From the NCBI RefSeq assembly GCF_020991475.1, contig NZ_JAJMPA010000003.1, positions 248,001-312,000 of the forward strand: a DNA stretch of 64,000 bases. Direction: 5' to 3'. The DNA comes from Pedobacter sp. MC2016-14 (GTDB lineage Bacteria; Bacteroidota; Bacteroidia; Sphingobacteriales; Sphingobacteriaceae). Positions 26,224 through 36,130 of this stretch are shown here, one piece after another. Each line of letters opens with the position of its first letter. Within the stretch, counting starts at the first letter, position 1. The translations under genes and the position numbers were made by a program. The notes beneath the pieces are model-generated. The model saw only the letters and a list, made by a program, of their open reading frames with translations. It had not been told where the DNA came from and did not search any database.

Positions 26224-27362
26224 TACTCTTTATCTTTTGCTTTGGTTTGTTCAACCCCCGGTCTGGTATTCACCGGTGCTTTACGTCTAAATACCGGAAA
26301 CTTCATCGGGCTTTTCCCTGGCCTTTCATCACCAAGCAGTACACCCCATTGCTTAAACATATCTGTACGGTCAAAAATAATCTTTAACACCGCTATAATT
26401 GGCATGGAGAGAAACATACCTGAAACCCCCGCAATACTTCCACCAACAATAACGCCCAAAATTGCCATCAAAGCATTGATCTTTACCTTTGAACCTACAA
26501 TTCTTGGCATCAGGATGTTGTTGTCTAAAAACTGGACTACCGCAATTACGGCCAATACTGTAATTACCGGCGTTAAGGTGGCCGAAGCCGTAAGGGTTAG
26601 CAATACCCCTATGATATTGCCAATCAATGCACCTACATATGGTATAAGGTTTAGAATGGCAAAGATAACCCCAATCAGCAGCGCATGCTTTACACCCAGT
26701 AAAAGCAATATTCCACCCAGCAAAACCGTCATATAAGTCACCTGGATCAGCAAACCAACCAAATAGTTTTTAATAATGGCTTCTGTTTCATAAATCGCTT
26801 CTTTAACCTTGGGATGGTCATCTGGTTTAAACCACATAAATATAAAGCGTAGTAAAATGTCTTTGTAAAAAAGCATCAGGTAGATGTAAATTGGCAGCAG
26901 ACCCACAAATACAAATATTGAACTTAGGGTAACGGCTGCACCGCCAGCCATTCCACCAACCATACCCAGCAGGTCGTTACTCTTCTTATTGATGAAGTTA
27001 ATTTGTTCTGTCGTAGAAACGTGACTGATGCCACTAAACCATTCACTTAGTGATTTTAAATGCAGAGAAACATTTTTCTTGATCTGCGGAAAGTCATTCA
27101 CCAAACTACTTACCTGCGCAGAAAAAAACCAGATAATTAAACCCACAAAGATGGCTACCAATAGAATAGGTAATATAATGGATAAAATTTCCGGTAGTTT
27201 GTATTTCCTTAAAAAGCGGTAGATAGGCATGAGCATAATGCTGATGAAAAATGCCATGATTACAGGCATAATGATGTCATTGCCTATAACCATTATAGTT
27301 CCAACAAGCCCAAGACCAAAAAGCTCAAGGGATCGTTTAACGGTAAGTGGGAGTTCTTTCAT
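26223..27362 (-). CDS. AI-2E family transporter (PerM/YdiK-like permease)
   Basis: 379-residue integral membrane protein with about eight hydrophobic segments. The family features are an N-terminal pair of helices, a soluble-looking loop at about 70-140, and the conserved segment GVKHALLIGVIFAILNLIPY followed by Gly-rich helices. The family is named after E. coli TqsA (autoinducer-2 export), but members also include Na+/H+ antiporters, so the substrate is open. ATG 27362 (MKELPLTV) is preferred to TTG at 27383. The C-terminus is basic and cytoplasmic. Confidence 0.85.
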   Translation of the reverse strand: MKELPLTVKRSLELFGLGLVGTIMVIGNDIIMPVIMAFFISIMLMPIYRFLRKYKLPEILSIILPILLVAIFVGLIIWFFSAQVSSLVNDFPQIKKNVSLHLKSLSEWFSGISHVSTTEQINFINKKSNDLLGMVGGMAGGAAVTLSSIFVFVGLLPIYIYLMLFYKDILLRFIFMWFKPDDHPKVKEAIYETEAIIKNYLVGLLIQVTYMTVLLGGILLLLGVKHALLIGVIFAILNLIPYVGALIGNIIGVLLTLTASATLTPVITVLAVIAVVQFLDNNILMPRIVGSKVKINALMAILGVIVGGSIAGVSGMFLSMPIIAVLKIIFDRTDMFKQWGVLLGDERPGKSPMKFPVFRRKAPVNTRPGVEQTKAKDKE

Positions 27363-27416
27363 AAAGTTTGTGTGATTTTCCAATGCTTAAACGCTATAAG
27401 GTAAAGAATGTTTGGT

Positions 27417-27424
27417 TAATTTTG
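27417..27424 (+). promoter_or_regulatory. -7 box for mnmE
   Basis: TAATTTTG fits TAnnTTTG and gives a leader of about 20 bases to the ATG at 27450. No clear -33 element. Confidence 0.4.
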
Positions 27425-27449
27425 CGCATCTTAAAAGCAAGCCGCAAAT

Positions 27450-28823
27450 ATGATGATTACAAATGAGACTATAATTGCCCTTTCAACACCTCCCGGAGCT
27501 GGTGCAATCGGCGTAATCCGCCTTTCTGGTATCCATGCTGTAACTATTGTCAATTCCGTATTTTCTGGTAAAGATTTAACTAAGCAAGATTCTCATACTT
27601 TACATTTTGGCCTGATTAAAGATGGCGAAGTAACGATTGATGAAGTGGTGGTGGCTTTATTCATTGCGCCAAAATCTTATACCAAAGAAAATGTGGTAGA
27701 GATTTCCTGCCATGGCTCTAATTATATCATACAACAAATCATCAACCTGCTGATTAAAAAAGGCGCATCAGCTGCTAAGCCCGGTGAATTTACACTTCGT
27801 GCATTTTTAAATGGCGCAATGGATCTTTCGCAGGCAGAGGCCGTAGCCGATTTAATCTCTTCAGATTCTGCTGCTGCGCATAGTGTAGCCATGAACCAGT
27901 TGCGGGGAGGTTTTAGCACAGAATTAAATGTGCTTCGAGAGCAACTGATCCATTTTGCTTCGATGATAGAACTGGAACTGGATTTTTCAGAAGAAGATGT
28001 AGAGTTTGCCAACCGTGACCAGTTGCAGGAGCTAATTAATAAAATAACCTTAGTACTCCATAAATTGATTCGCTCATTTGAATTGGGTAATGTAATCAAA
28101 GAAGGTATCAATACCGTAATCGCAGGTCGCCCGAATGCAGGAAAGTCAACTTTGCTGAATGCTTTGCTGAATGAGGACAGGGCTATTGTAAGTGAAATTG
28201 CCGGAACAACCAGAGACACTATAGAAGAGGTTTTAAACATCAACGGCATCAACTTTAGGTTGATTGATACCGCTGGGATCCGTGAGGCTACAGATACGAT
28301 AGAAGCCATTGGTGTAGAAAAAACCATGCAAAAGATTAGCCAGTCTGCCGTTTTGGTTTACTTGTTTGATGTGGTTAATTTATCGGTGTCAGAAATCAGG
28401 GAAGATATTGTTAGCTTGTATCGTCCTGGTTTGGCTTTTGTAGCCGTGGCTAACAAGATCGATTTGACGTATAGTGACAGGATTAAAGAACTGGCCTTAC
28501 CAGCTGATATTAAGTTTATTGCGATATCTGCGAAAGAGCACCAAAAAGTAGAAGAATTGAAAGAACTTTTATATGAAACTGCGGTAGGAGATCAGCTTTC
28601 CGATAGCCATACTATGGTAACAAATATCAGGCATGTAGAAGCATTAAGAAAAACCCAAGAAGCATTAAGTAGCGTTTCAGAAGGTCTAATAAACCCAATT
28701 ACCTCAGATTTTTTAGCATCAGATATTAAGTTGGCACTCTATCATTTAGGCTTGATAACCGGAAGTGTCACTACAGATGACTTGTTGGAAAATATCTTCT
28801 CGAAATTCTGTATTGGCAAATAA
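27450..28823 (+). CDS. mnmE: tRNA uridine-5-carboxymethylaminomethyl(34) synthesis GTPase
   Basis: 457-residue TrmE-type GTPase; with MnmG it modifies wobble uridine 34 of several tRNAs. The N-terminal formyl-THF-binding domain opens TIIALSTPPGAGAIGVIRLSG. The G domain is inserted in a helical domain: P-loop GRPNAGKSTLLN (near 228), G2 GTTRD, G3 DTAGIRE, G4 NKID. The C-terminus ends FCIGK, the conserved CxGK motif with catalytically important Cys. Full length with no anomaly. Confidence 0.96.
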   Translation: MMITNETIIALSTPPGAGAIGVIRLSGIHAVTIVNSVFSGKDLTKQDSHTLHFGLIKDGEVTIDEVVVALFIAPKSYTKENVVEISCHGSNYIIQQIINLLIKKGASAAKPGEFTLRAFLNGAMDLSQAEAVADLISSDSAAAHSVAMNQLRGGFSTELNVLREQLIHFASMIELELDFSEEDVEFANRDQLQELINKITLVLHKLIRSFELGNVIKEGINTVIAGRPNAGKSTLLNALLNEDRAIVSEIAGTTRDTIEEVLNINGINFRLIDTAGIREATDTIEAIGVEKTMQKISQSAVLVYLFDVVNLSVSEIREDIVSLYRPGLAFVAVANKIDLTYSDRIKELALPADIKFIAISAKEHQKVEELKELLYETAVGDQLSDSHTMVTNIRHVEALRKTQEALSSVSEGLINPITSDFLASDIKLALYHLGLITGSVTTDDLLENIFSKFCIGK

Positions 28824-28965
28824 AGGTAAAAACAAACGAAAAAATCGTGGGGATTTTCAAGAAAACCATAATCTTACATGGATAGAAAGTAAAAATGCTA
28901 ACAACCAATGCCGCCCGGGTAATGGCTCTGGTTATAATTACGGCGCGACCGAGCTATAAAATCAT

Positions 28966-28973
28966 TACTTTTG
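28966..28973 (+). promoter_or_regulatory. -7 box for the SusCD-linked ECF sigma gene
   Basis: TACTTTTG fits TAnnTTTG, about 47 bases before the ATG at 29020. Confidence 0.4.
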
Positions 28974-29019
28974 TAAATAGGCAGGGGTTATTACACGTTT
29001 TTAAACCTACAACCAATTA

Positions 29020-29607
29020 ATGAGCATTGATAAAAAATTATACCGGGGGTTCTCAGATACCGACCTTGTCATAAGGATTGGTTCAGCAGATCATGCGGCT
29101 TTCTCAGAGCTCTTTAGGCGTTATAAAGACCCTTTGTATTTTCATGCAAGGCGGATGCTTGGGGATAACGACCAGGCGAAAGACATTGTCCAGGATTTAT
29201 TCGCCTCAATTTGGTCAAAACGCGACACATTGGTCATCCCCGTAGCTGTAAACAATTACCTATACGGATCTGTTCGCAATAGAATATTAGACTACATCGC
29301 CCATCAAAAGGTCATCAACAGGTATACCGAGTCTTTTGATTTATTTCTCGAAAACGGGGTTTCATCAACAGATGACCTGGTACGGGAGAAAGAACTCACA
29401 CGCATCATTGAGACGGAAATCTCCCGTCTCCCGGAAAAGATGCGGGAAATATTTGAAATGAGCAGAAATGGTGAACTCTCTTATAAACAAATTGCAGTAC
29501 AGCTTAATTTATCCGAACACACTATAAAAAAACAAGCCCAGCGGGCCATCAAAATCCTTCGATTGAAAATAAAAGTGAATTTATTTTTCACTTTTTTCAT
29601 CTGGTAA
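29020..29607 (+). CDS. ECF sigma factor of a SusCD locus
   Basis: 195 residues. Region 2 at about 25-95 contains KDIVQDLFASIWSKRD, and region 4 at about 135-180 contains SYKQIAVQLNLSEHTIKKQ. This is the RpoE/FecI-like group that in Bacteroidota pairs with a FecR anti-sigma. The partner FecR gene starts 199 bases downstream, followed by an STN-domain SusC, giving a complete cell-surface signalling chain. It probably drives the locus when the receptor is occupied. Confidence 0.93.
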   Translation: MSIDKKLYRGFSDTDLVIRIGSADHAAFSELFRRYKDPLYFHARRMLGDNDQAKDIVQDLFASIWSKRDTLVIPVAVNNYLYGSVRNRILDYIAHQKVINRYTESFDLFLENGVSSTDDLVREKELTRIIETEISRLPEKMREIFEMSRNGELSYKQIAVQLNLSEHTIKKQAQRAIKILRLKIKVNLFFTFFIW

Positions 29608-29805
29608 ACGGTTCCAAGGGCCTTTTTAAAGCTAAACATCTACTTTAATCAAGTAAATCGGGCTTTTTTTAAATTCCAACGTACCCCTAAGCCCAAGTTT
29701 GCCGTCTAACGTTTATAAGGAGAAAATTAACCATGTGGTATAAGGTTGAAAAAAGTTCCCTAACTAAAAATTGAATACAGAACATTACGATTACCTGGCT
29801 TAAAA

Positions 29806-30948
29806 ATGAAACCGCAAACGCTAAAAGAGCTGCTGATGAAACGGCAGGATGGTACGATAACGGATCAGGAACTTGCACTTCTGGAGAAATGGTATAATCA
29901 TTATGCAGACACTGCCAAGGCTTATAACAATCCTGAGCGCTACTTAAGTGATATGCAGGAAATGGAAGCTGTTTTGATGCGGCAAACAACAACAGAACCT
30001 ATCTTCTTATGGCCCCGGATGGTTGCAGCAGCCATGGTCATCCTGCTGATTGGCGCCGGCCTGTACTTTTATGAAATAAAGAACCCACATGACAATTTGC
30101 AGCGTATTGAAAAATATACCAATGATATCGCACCGGGAAAAATAGGGGCTACCCTCACTTTAGCCAACGGTAAAAAGATCCATTTGGCCGATGCAGCGAA
30201 TGGAACGCTTGCAAAGGAAGCGGGGATCAGCATCAATAAAACCGCCAGCGGACAGATTGAATATGAGATTAAAGAAGCCGCGTTGAACGACAAAAGCATC
30301 CATACCTTAACCACCGCTAAAGGCGAAACATACACCCTGGTTTTACCAGATAAATCCAAAGTATGGATGAATGCAGCGTCAAGTTTAACTTATACTGCGG
30401 GGCTTATGTCGCAGGGCTTTAGAAAGATAAAGCTTGAAGGTGAAGCCTACTTTGAAATTTCGAAGGACAAAAAACATCCTTTTATTGTGGAGAGTAACGG
30501 AGAGCAGGTAGAGGTTTTAGGCACGCATTTCAATGTAAATGCTTATCCGGATGAAAACGCTATACGGACCACGTTACTGGAAGGAAGTGTTAAACTAACG
30601 TTAACCGACCGCAAAAATGCTTCCCCTAACGGATCTGCGATTCTGGAACCAGGACAGCAAGCGGTTTCAATGAACAACAACATCAAAATTAATGAAGTCA
30701 ATACAAGCTTGGTAACCGCCTGGAAGAACAACAAATTCATTTTCGACCGACTGAACATCCAGGAAATCATGCGGATGATTTCAAGATGGTACAACGTAGA
30801 GATTGTTTATGAAGGACCTGCACCCACAGATACATTTTGGGGCTCGGTACCTCGTTTTGAAAATGTTTCTGAAGTGCTTAATACACTGAAAAAAACCGGA
30901 AACGTCCAGTTTAGAATCGAAGGACAACGAATATTTGTATTGCGTTAA
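29806..30948 (+). CDS. FecR-type anti-sigma factor
   Basis: 380-residue single-pass membrane protein. The short cytoplasmic N-terminal part (about 1-65) binds sigma. One membrane helix lies at about 67-85 (MVAAAMVILLIGAGLYFY). The periplasmic FecR domain has the conserved TAKGETYTLVLPDKSKVWMN and GEAYFEISKDKKHPFIV segments, and a C-terminal DUF4974-like domain (FDRLNIQEIMRMISRWYNV) contacts the receptor STN domain. It sits between the ECF sigma and SusC genes. Confidence 0.94.
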   Translation: MKPQTLKELLMKRQDGTITDQELALLEKWYNHYADTAKAYNNPERYLSDMQEMEAVLMRQTTTEPIFLWPRMVAAAMVILLIGAGLYFYEIKNPHDNLQRIEKYTNDIAPGKIGATLTLANGKKIHLADAANGTLAKEAGISINKTASGQIEYEIKEAALNDKSIHTLTTAKGETYTLVLPDKSKVWMNAASSLTYTAGLMSQGFRKIKLEGEAYFEISKDKKHPFIVESNGEQVEVLGTHFNVNAYPDENAIRTTLLEGSVKLTLTDRKNASPNGSAILEPGQQAVSMNNNIKINEVNTSLVTAWKNNKFIFDRLNIQEIMRMISRWYNVEIVYEGPAPTDTFWGSVPRFENVSEVLNTLKKTGNVQFRIEGQRIFVLR

Positions 30949-31273
30949 TTTCTAAAAAACAACTTTATAGATGATTTTAACTAAACAATTTATTAACCAT
31001 AAAAACAAAGATGAAAAAAACATTACGACAGAAAAGCTAAGGCTGAAACTAAACAGAAGCCGGATTATAAAACACCAAATCCCGATTGAGGTCGGGACAT
31101 GGTGCAGCTGGCTTCAATAATCAATTATCAAATAAACCGCAGGTGCCCCAAGTTTTCGAGGCATAAGGCATTCTGCAATGAACCAGACAAAACAAACTTA
31201 GACAATATTGCCGATTAAAGCAATGTTACGGGCTTTCATTTGCCCGCTAAGATTTTGTCGCAAACTAAATGAA
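30949..31273 (+). other. 325-base leader region upstream of susC
   Basis: It contains a nine-codon mini-frame starting ATGAAAAAAACATT at 31011, and a small inverted repeat TCCCGA-ttgagg-TCGGGA (31080-31097). No complete gene is seen. The length suggests a long 5' untranslated leader or a remnant of an older start region for the receptor gene. Confidence 0.4.
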
Positions 31274-34200
31274 ATGTGTAACAAACAGACTATGAAACGG
31301 GATGTGCCGAAAGGCTATATCCACAAAATTTGGCTGATAATGCGATTAACCACCGTTATTTTAATAGCTACCATGATGCAAGTCAGCGCTTCTGGCTTGG
31401 CACAAAAGATAAGTTTAGCAAAATCAAACGCTTCGCTTGAATCTATCATCAACGAATTAAGGAACCAAAGTGGCTATGATTTCATCGCCACCGGCGAAGT
31501 CCTGGATAAATCCAAATCTGTCTCCATTAATGTAAAAAACAAGGAGTTGGATAAAGTATTGCAGCAGATTTTTAAAGATCAGCCGATTACCTATTCCATT
31601 GAAAAGAATGTGGTGATGTTAAAGCTCAAAGCGCCAAGTTTTGTAGAGAACCTTGCCGCCAGGTTGCAATCTATCGAAGTCAGGGGTAAGGTTGTGGACG
31701 AGAATGAAAAGCCTTTAGTGGGCGCTACAGTGTTGATTAAAGGGACAAACAAGTCGGTAAATACAGACCAGAACGGCTCTTTTTATCTAAGCAACGTCAG
31801 CGAAAAGGCGGTATTGCTGATTAGCTATATCGGTTATCAGCAAAAGGAAATTGCAGCAGCGGCAGAAATCAGCATACGTATGGAGCTGGCCATTGGGGAG
31901 CTAAACGAGGTCATTGTCAACAAAGGCTATTACACCGAGACACAAAAACTATCCACAGGGAATACCGTCACCGTCACCTCCAAAGATATCGAAAAACAAC
32001 CTGTAACCAATCCGCTGCTGGCTTTGCAAGGACGGGCTGCCGGACTTCAAATTAAACAATCATCTGGTGTGGTCAATGGTTCGGTAAGTATTTTGATCAG
32101 GGGACGGACTTCATTAAACCCCGCTGTAAACAATTATCCCTTATACATCATTGATGGCATTCCGTTCCAAGCCTCGCTACTTGGAGATATCCTGGGCAAT
32201 AATGGTGGCAACGGCCTCGACGTACAGAGCGAACAAGGTAACCCCTTAAATTATATCAATCCAAATGACATCGCAAGCATTGACATCTTAAAAGACGCAG
32301 ATGCGACAGCCATTTACGGGTCCCGTGGTGGAAATGGTGTCATCCTCATCACCACTAAAAAAGGCCGTCAGGGCGAGATGGACTTAAATGTCAACGCCAG
32401 CCAGGGCTTTATGCAGGCCCCGGCAGATTTAAAGGTAATGAACACACAACAATATCTTGAAATGCGACGTGAGGCGTTTGTAAACGATGGACTGCCTGTT
32501 CCTAGTATTAAAACTTCGCCCAATGATGCAAATTACGATGTGAACGGTTTGTGGGACCAAAATGCAGAAACCAACTGGCAAAAGGAACTCATCGGCAATT
32601 TCGCTGCCTACACCAATTTGAACTTGTCGCTCTCTGGCGGAAGCGAATTGGCACAGTATGATTTAAGGGGTACCTATAACCGCCAGGGGAACTTATTTCC
32701 TGGAGAATTCAATGACACCAGGGCCGGGCTCAGTTTTAACACCACAGCCTATTCCCGTAATAAAAAGCTGAAGATTGATTTTACCGGAAATTACCTTCGG
32801 GATTTCAATCAGAACGCGCAAACGGATATCACCTCCTACACCTTGAGGGCACCTAATGCACCAGGTTCTTTTAACGCCGATGGCACTTTATATTGGGGCG
32901 GTGTAAATTCAGACAATGCCAACAATCCTTATGCGTATACCTTTAGATCTTATGATAACAAAACAGACAATCTTGTACTAAGCTTAAGGCCTACTTACCA
33001 GATCATGAAAGGACTGGTGTTTTCGGCCAATCTGGGCATCACAAAAATAAATTCGAATATTAAAATCCTGCAGCCAAATGCGTCCTATTCTCCATTGTAT
33101 TTGTCAATGAGTCCTGCTATAAATCATGTCAATACTTTAAATGAGCAGAAAACCTGGATTGCTGAGCCCCAGTTAAGCTACCAAACACAAATCAAAGCGG
33201 TTAAACTTAACGCTTTATTGGGCAGTAGTTTTCAGAAATCAGATAACCAGGGCCAATACATCGCAGGATATAATTTTGTAAGTGATGCCGTCATCGGCAA
33301 TATCGTAAATGCAGGTACCACAATTTTTGGGGACAGCGGTTCTTATCTGTATAACTACAATGCGGTGTACGGGCGCTTAAACGCTAATCTGGCCGATAAA
33401 TATATTGTAAACCTAACGGGAAGGAGAGATGGAAGTTCAAAATTTGGCCCGGGCAGGCAGTTTGGTAATTTCTATTCCGCTGCCGCGGCATGGATATTTT
33501 CGTCTGAAAGTTTTATCAAAGACAACCTTAGCTTCCTGAGCCTTGGAAAACTACGTGCTAGCTATGGGACCAGCGGCAATGATGGCATCAGTAACTATGC
33601 GTATTACGACCTATATCAAAGGAGAGGCAATACCTATCAAGGGGCCACAGGTTTTGCGCCCACCACATTGGCAAACCCCAATGTAGCCTGGGAGAAAAAC
33701 AATAAGTTTGAACTTGCTGCCGATCTCGGTGTGTTTAACGACCGCATCGTAGCTTCCGCGGCCTATTACCAAAACCGTAGTTCAAACCAGTTATTGAGTT
33801 ACAGGATTCCAGCACATACCGGTTTCTCGAGCATACCCAACTACAATTTCCCGGCAACGGTAGAAAACTCGGGATGGGAGTTTACTTTAAACGCCAACCC
33901 CCTTACCAAAAAAGACTTCAAATGGAGTACATCATTTAATATTTCTATTAACCGCAATAAGTTACTTAAGTTCGAGAACCTGGAAACCTCCAGCTATTCC
34001 GGTTTGCTGGAGATCGGCCAACCTGTTTCAGGTAGAACGCTTGTCGGGATTTATACTGGGATTGATCCAAAAACTGGTCTGTATACCACACTGAAAAAAG
34101 ATGGAACTGTCGGCTCTGATGCAGGCAACAATTTGTACCTAGGGCACCCTGTATACCAAACAACCTGGGTAAACACGCTGCCAAAATTCTTTGGTGGATT

Positions 34201-34684
34201 AAACAATACCGTTTCGTACAAAAACTTGCAGTTGGATATTTTTCTGCAATTTGTTAAGCAAACCGGCAGAGAAAGCTTATCGCTATTTGCACCAGGCTAC
34301 TTTAGTAACGAAATCTATTCGCCTTCATTTGTAAGCAGCAACGTGTCTACGGCCTTTTTAGATCGCTGGCAAAAAGAGGGAGATCAGGCAAAATACCAGC
34401 GCTATACGCAATCCGTTGCAGGCGCTCAAGCCTATGACAGCTGGGCAACAAGCACCGGTAGCTTTGTTGATGCGTCTTTTATACGCGCAAAAAATGTTTC
34501 GCTTTCCTACCAATTGCCGGCAAGGTTCAATGAAAAACTGAAACTAAAGCGCAGCAGTATTACGCTCACAGGGCAGAACCTTTTCACCATCACGCCATAC
34601 AAAGGGCGTGACCCAGAAACCCAGTCGTTTGCCACATTGCCACCGCTCAAAGTATTTGTAATTGGATTACAAGTTAACCTTTAA
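31274..34684 (+). CDS. SusC/RagA-family TonB-linked outer membrane protein with STN domain
   Basis: 1136 residues from the ATG at 31274; starts at 31223 and 31292 (MKRDVPKGYIHK) are also possible. A long signal sequence ends near SASGLAQ. The STN secretin/TonB signalling domain follows (SLESIINELRNQSGYDF), then a carboxypeptidase-regulatory-like domain (GKVVDENEKPLVGATV), a plug (VIVNKGYYTETQKLS, LLALQGRAAGLQIKQ, DILKDADATAIYGSRG) and a beta-barrel. STN presence plus the upstream FecR and ECF genes means it both imports and signals. It forms a complex with the SusD-like lipoprotein encoded next. The ligand is not predictable here. Confidence 0.95.
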   Translation: MCNKQTMKRDVPKGYIHKIWLIMRLTTVILIATMMQVSASGLAQKISLAKSNASLESIINELRNQSGYDFIATGEVLDKSKSVSINVKNKELDKVLQQIFKDQPITYSIEKNVVMLKLKAPSFVENLAARLQSIEVRGKVVDENEKPLVGATVLIKGTNKSVNTDQNGSFYLSNVSEKAVLLISYIGYQQKEIAAAAEISIRMELAIGELNEVIVNKGYYTETQKLSTGNTVTVTSKDIEKQPVTNPLLALQGRAAGLQIKQSSGVVNGSVSILIRGRTSLNPAVNNYPLYIIDGIPFQASLLGDILGNNGGNGLDVQSEQGNPLNYINPNDIASIDILKDADATAIYGSRGGNGVILITTKKGRQGEMDLNVNASQGFMQAPADLKVMNTQQYLEMRREAFVNDGLPVPSIKTSPNDANYDVNGLWDQNAETNWQKELIGNFAAYTNLNLSLSGGSELAQYDLRGTYNRQGNLFPGEFNDTRAGLSFNTTAYSRNKKLKIDFTGNYLRDFNQNAQTDITSYTLRAPNAPGSFNADGTLYWGGVNSDNANNPYAYTFRSYDNKTDNLVLSLRPTYQIMKGLVFSANLGITKINSNIKILQPNASYSPLYLSMSPAINHVNTLNEQKTWIAEPQLSYQTQIKAVKLNALLGSSFQKSDNQGQYIAGYNFVSDAVIGNIVNAGTTIFGDSGSYLYNYNAVYGRLNANLADKYIVNLTGRRDGSSKFGPGRQFGNFYSAAAAWIFSSESFIKDNLSFLSLGKLRASYGTSGNDGISNYAYYDLYQRRGNTYQGATGFAPTTLANPNVAWEKNNKFELAADLGVFNDRIVASAAYYQNRSSNQLLSYRIPAHTGFSSIPNYNFPATVENSGWEFTLNANPLTKKDFKWSTSFNISINRNKLLKFENLETSSYSGLLEIGQPVSGRTLVGIYTGIDPKTGLYTTLKKDGTVGSDAGNNLYLGHPVYQTTWVNTLPKFFGGLNNTVSYKNLQLDIFLQFVKQTGRESLSLFAPGYFSNEIYSPSFVSSNVSTAFLDRWQKEGDQAKYQRYTQSVAGAQAYDSWATSTGSFVDASFIRAKNVSLSYQLPARFNEKLKLKRSSITLTGQNLFTITPYKGRDPETQSFATLPPLKVFVIGLQVNL

Positions 34685-34695
34685 TCATTTATACC

Positions 34696-36126
34696 ATGAA
34701 AATATTTCATACCATCACCATATGTATCTTAGTGGCGGCAGCATTTACCGGCTGCAGAAAATTTGTTGAGCTAGACCCACCAAATGACAGGCTCAATTAT
34801 TCCACCGTGTATGCCACGAATGCCACCGCAACAGCGGTACTAAATGGCCTTTACACCCGGATTTCGGAAACCAACAATGTAATTACGTCCTATGCCACAA
34901 GTTATCTTGCATTTTCGGCAGATGAGCTTAAAAGTTACAACACAAGTGCTACCTCAAATTATACGCAGTTATATCAAAATAAAGCCAATAGCAATACAGA
35001 ATTTTATTGGAGTACTACTTACACCTTAATCTATAATTGTAATGCCGCGATTGAAGGTATGGAGGGCAGTAACACTTTAAATCAAGCCTTAAAACAACAG
35101 CTCATCGGCGAAGCCAAGTTTATGCGGGCCTTGTGTTACCATTACCTGGTAAACACCTACGGAAAAGTCCCCCTGGTTATTAGTCCCGATTACCGCTTAT
35201 ACACCAACGCGAAGCGGGCAGAGGTGAGTGAGGTCTATGCCCAAATGATTGCAGATTTGCAGGATGCGCAGGTCAAATTAAGTAGGGAATACCTGAATGG
35301 AGATGCTTTAACGCCTTATTCGGCATCAAATGCGGAGCGCGTGCGGCCTACCTATTGGGCGGCAACAGCACTACTTGCCCGCGTTTACCTGTACAACGAA
35401 AAGTGGGCAGAAGCGGAGTCGGCTTCTTCCATCGTCATCGGCAACACCGGCCTGTTTATGCCCGTTGCCCCGGCTTCAGTATTTCTAAAAAATACCAAAG
35501 AAGCGATCTTCCAGTTGCAGCCTGTTGCTGCAAATAACTATGCCATATTTGACGCGCGCACCTTTGTACTTACTACCTCTATCGGCACCACTACAAACCC
35601 GGCCTCCCTTAGTCCAGATTTAGAAGCAGCATTTGAAGCCAATGATCTTAGGAGGGCCAATTGGGTAGGCAGTGCAACCATATCCGGTGTCACTTACCTT
35701 TTCCCCTATAAATACAAAGCCAACACCGCATCACTGGCCGCTGCAAGACCAGAATATCTGAATTTGTTAAGGATTGGAGAGCAGTACCTCATCCGCGCAG
35801 AGGCCAGGGCATACCAGAATAAATTAGATGGCGCAAAATCAGACATCGATGTCATTCGCGGTCGTGCGGGTTTAGGAGGCACTCCGGCCAATACCCAGGT
35901 TGACCTGCTTGACGCCGTGATGAAAGAGCGCCGGGTGGAATTGTTTTGCGAACAAGGACACCGTTGGATGGACCTGAAACGTACCAGACGTATAGATGAT
36001 GTTATGAAGATCGCAACCCCCAAAAAAGGAGGCACATGGGAATCTTACAAGCAGTTATTGCCTGTACCGGCGTTTGAGATCGGAGTAGACAAAGCATTGG
36101 ACCAGAATTTTGGATATCCTAACTAA
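34696..36126 (+). CDS. RagB/SusD family nutrient-uptake lipoprotein
   Basis: 476 residues with lipobox FTGC (Cys20) and the SusD-type helical TPR scaffold. Conserved segments include GEAKFMRALCYHYLVNTYGKVPL near 145 and RVELFCEQGHRWMDLKRT near the C-terminus. The protein lies on the cell surface as the lid of the SusC channel. It starts 11 bases after susC. No glycoside hydrolase or peptidase is adjacent, so the substrate is open; the next gene is a TlpA-like protein. Confidence 0.95.
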   Translation: MKIFHTITICILVAAAFTGCRKFVELDPPNDRLNYSTVYATNATATAVLNGLYTRISETNNVITSYATSYLAFSADELKSYNTSATSNYTQLYQNKANSNTEFYWSTTYTLIYNCNAAIEGMEGSNTLNQALKQQLIGEAKFMRALCYHYLVNTYGKVPLVISPDYRLYTNAKRAEVSEVYAQMIADLQDAQVKLSREYLNGDALTPYSASNAERVRPTYWAATALLARVYLYNEKWAEAESASSIVIGNTGLFMPVAPASVFLKNTKEAIFQLQPVAANNYAIFDARTFVLTTSIGTTTNPASLSPDLEAAFEANDLRRANWVGSATISGVTYLFPYKYKANTASLAAARPEYLNLLRIGEQYLIRAEARAYQNKLDGAKSDIDVIRGRAGLGGTPANTQVDLLDAVMKERRVELFCEQGHRWMDLKRTRRIDDVMKIATPKKGGTWESYKQLLPVPAFEIGVDKALDQNFGYPN

Positions 36127-36130
36127 ACTT

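Noticed and set aside
26110..26736. Long frame of 208 codons on the plus strand
   Set aside because: It runs antisense to the AI-2E-type permease gene and through the bidirectional terminator; the protein has no coherent motif. A shadow of the permease gene.
27722..28327. 201-codon frame on the minus strand
   Set aside because: Antisense to mnmE, whose protein is fully conserved; low-complexity Ser/Phe-rich product.
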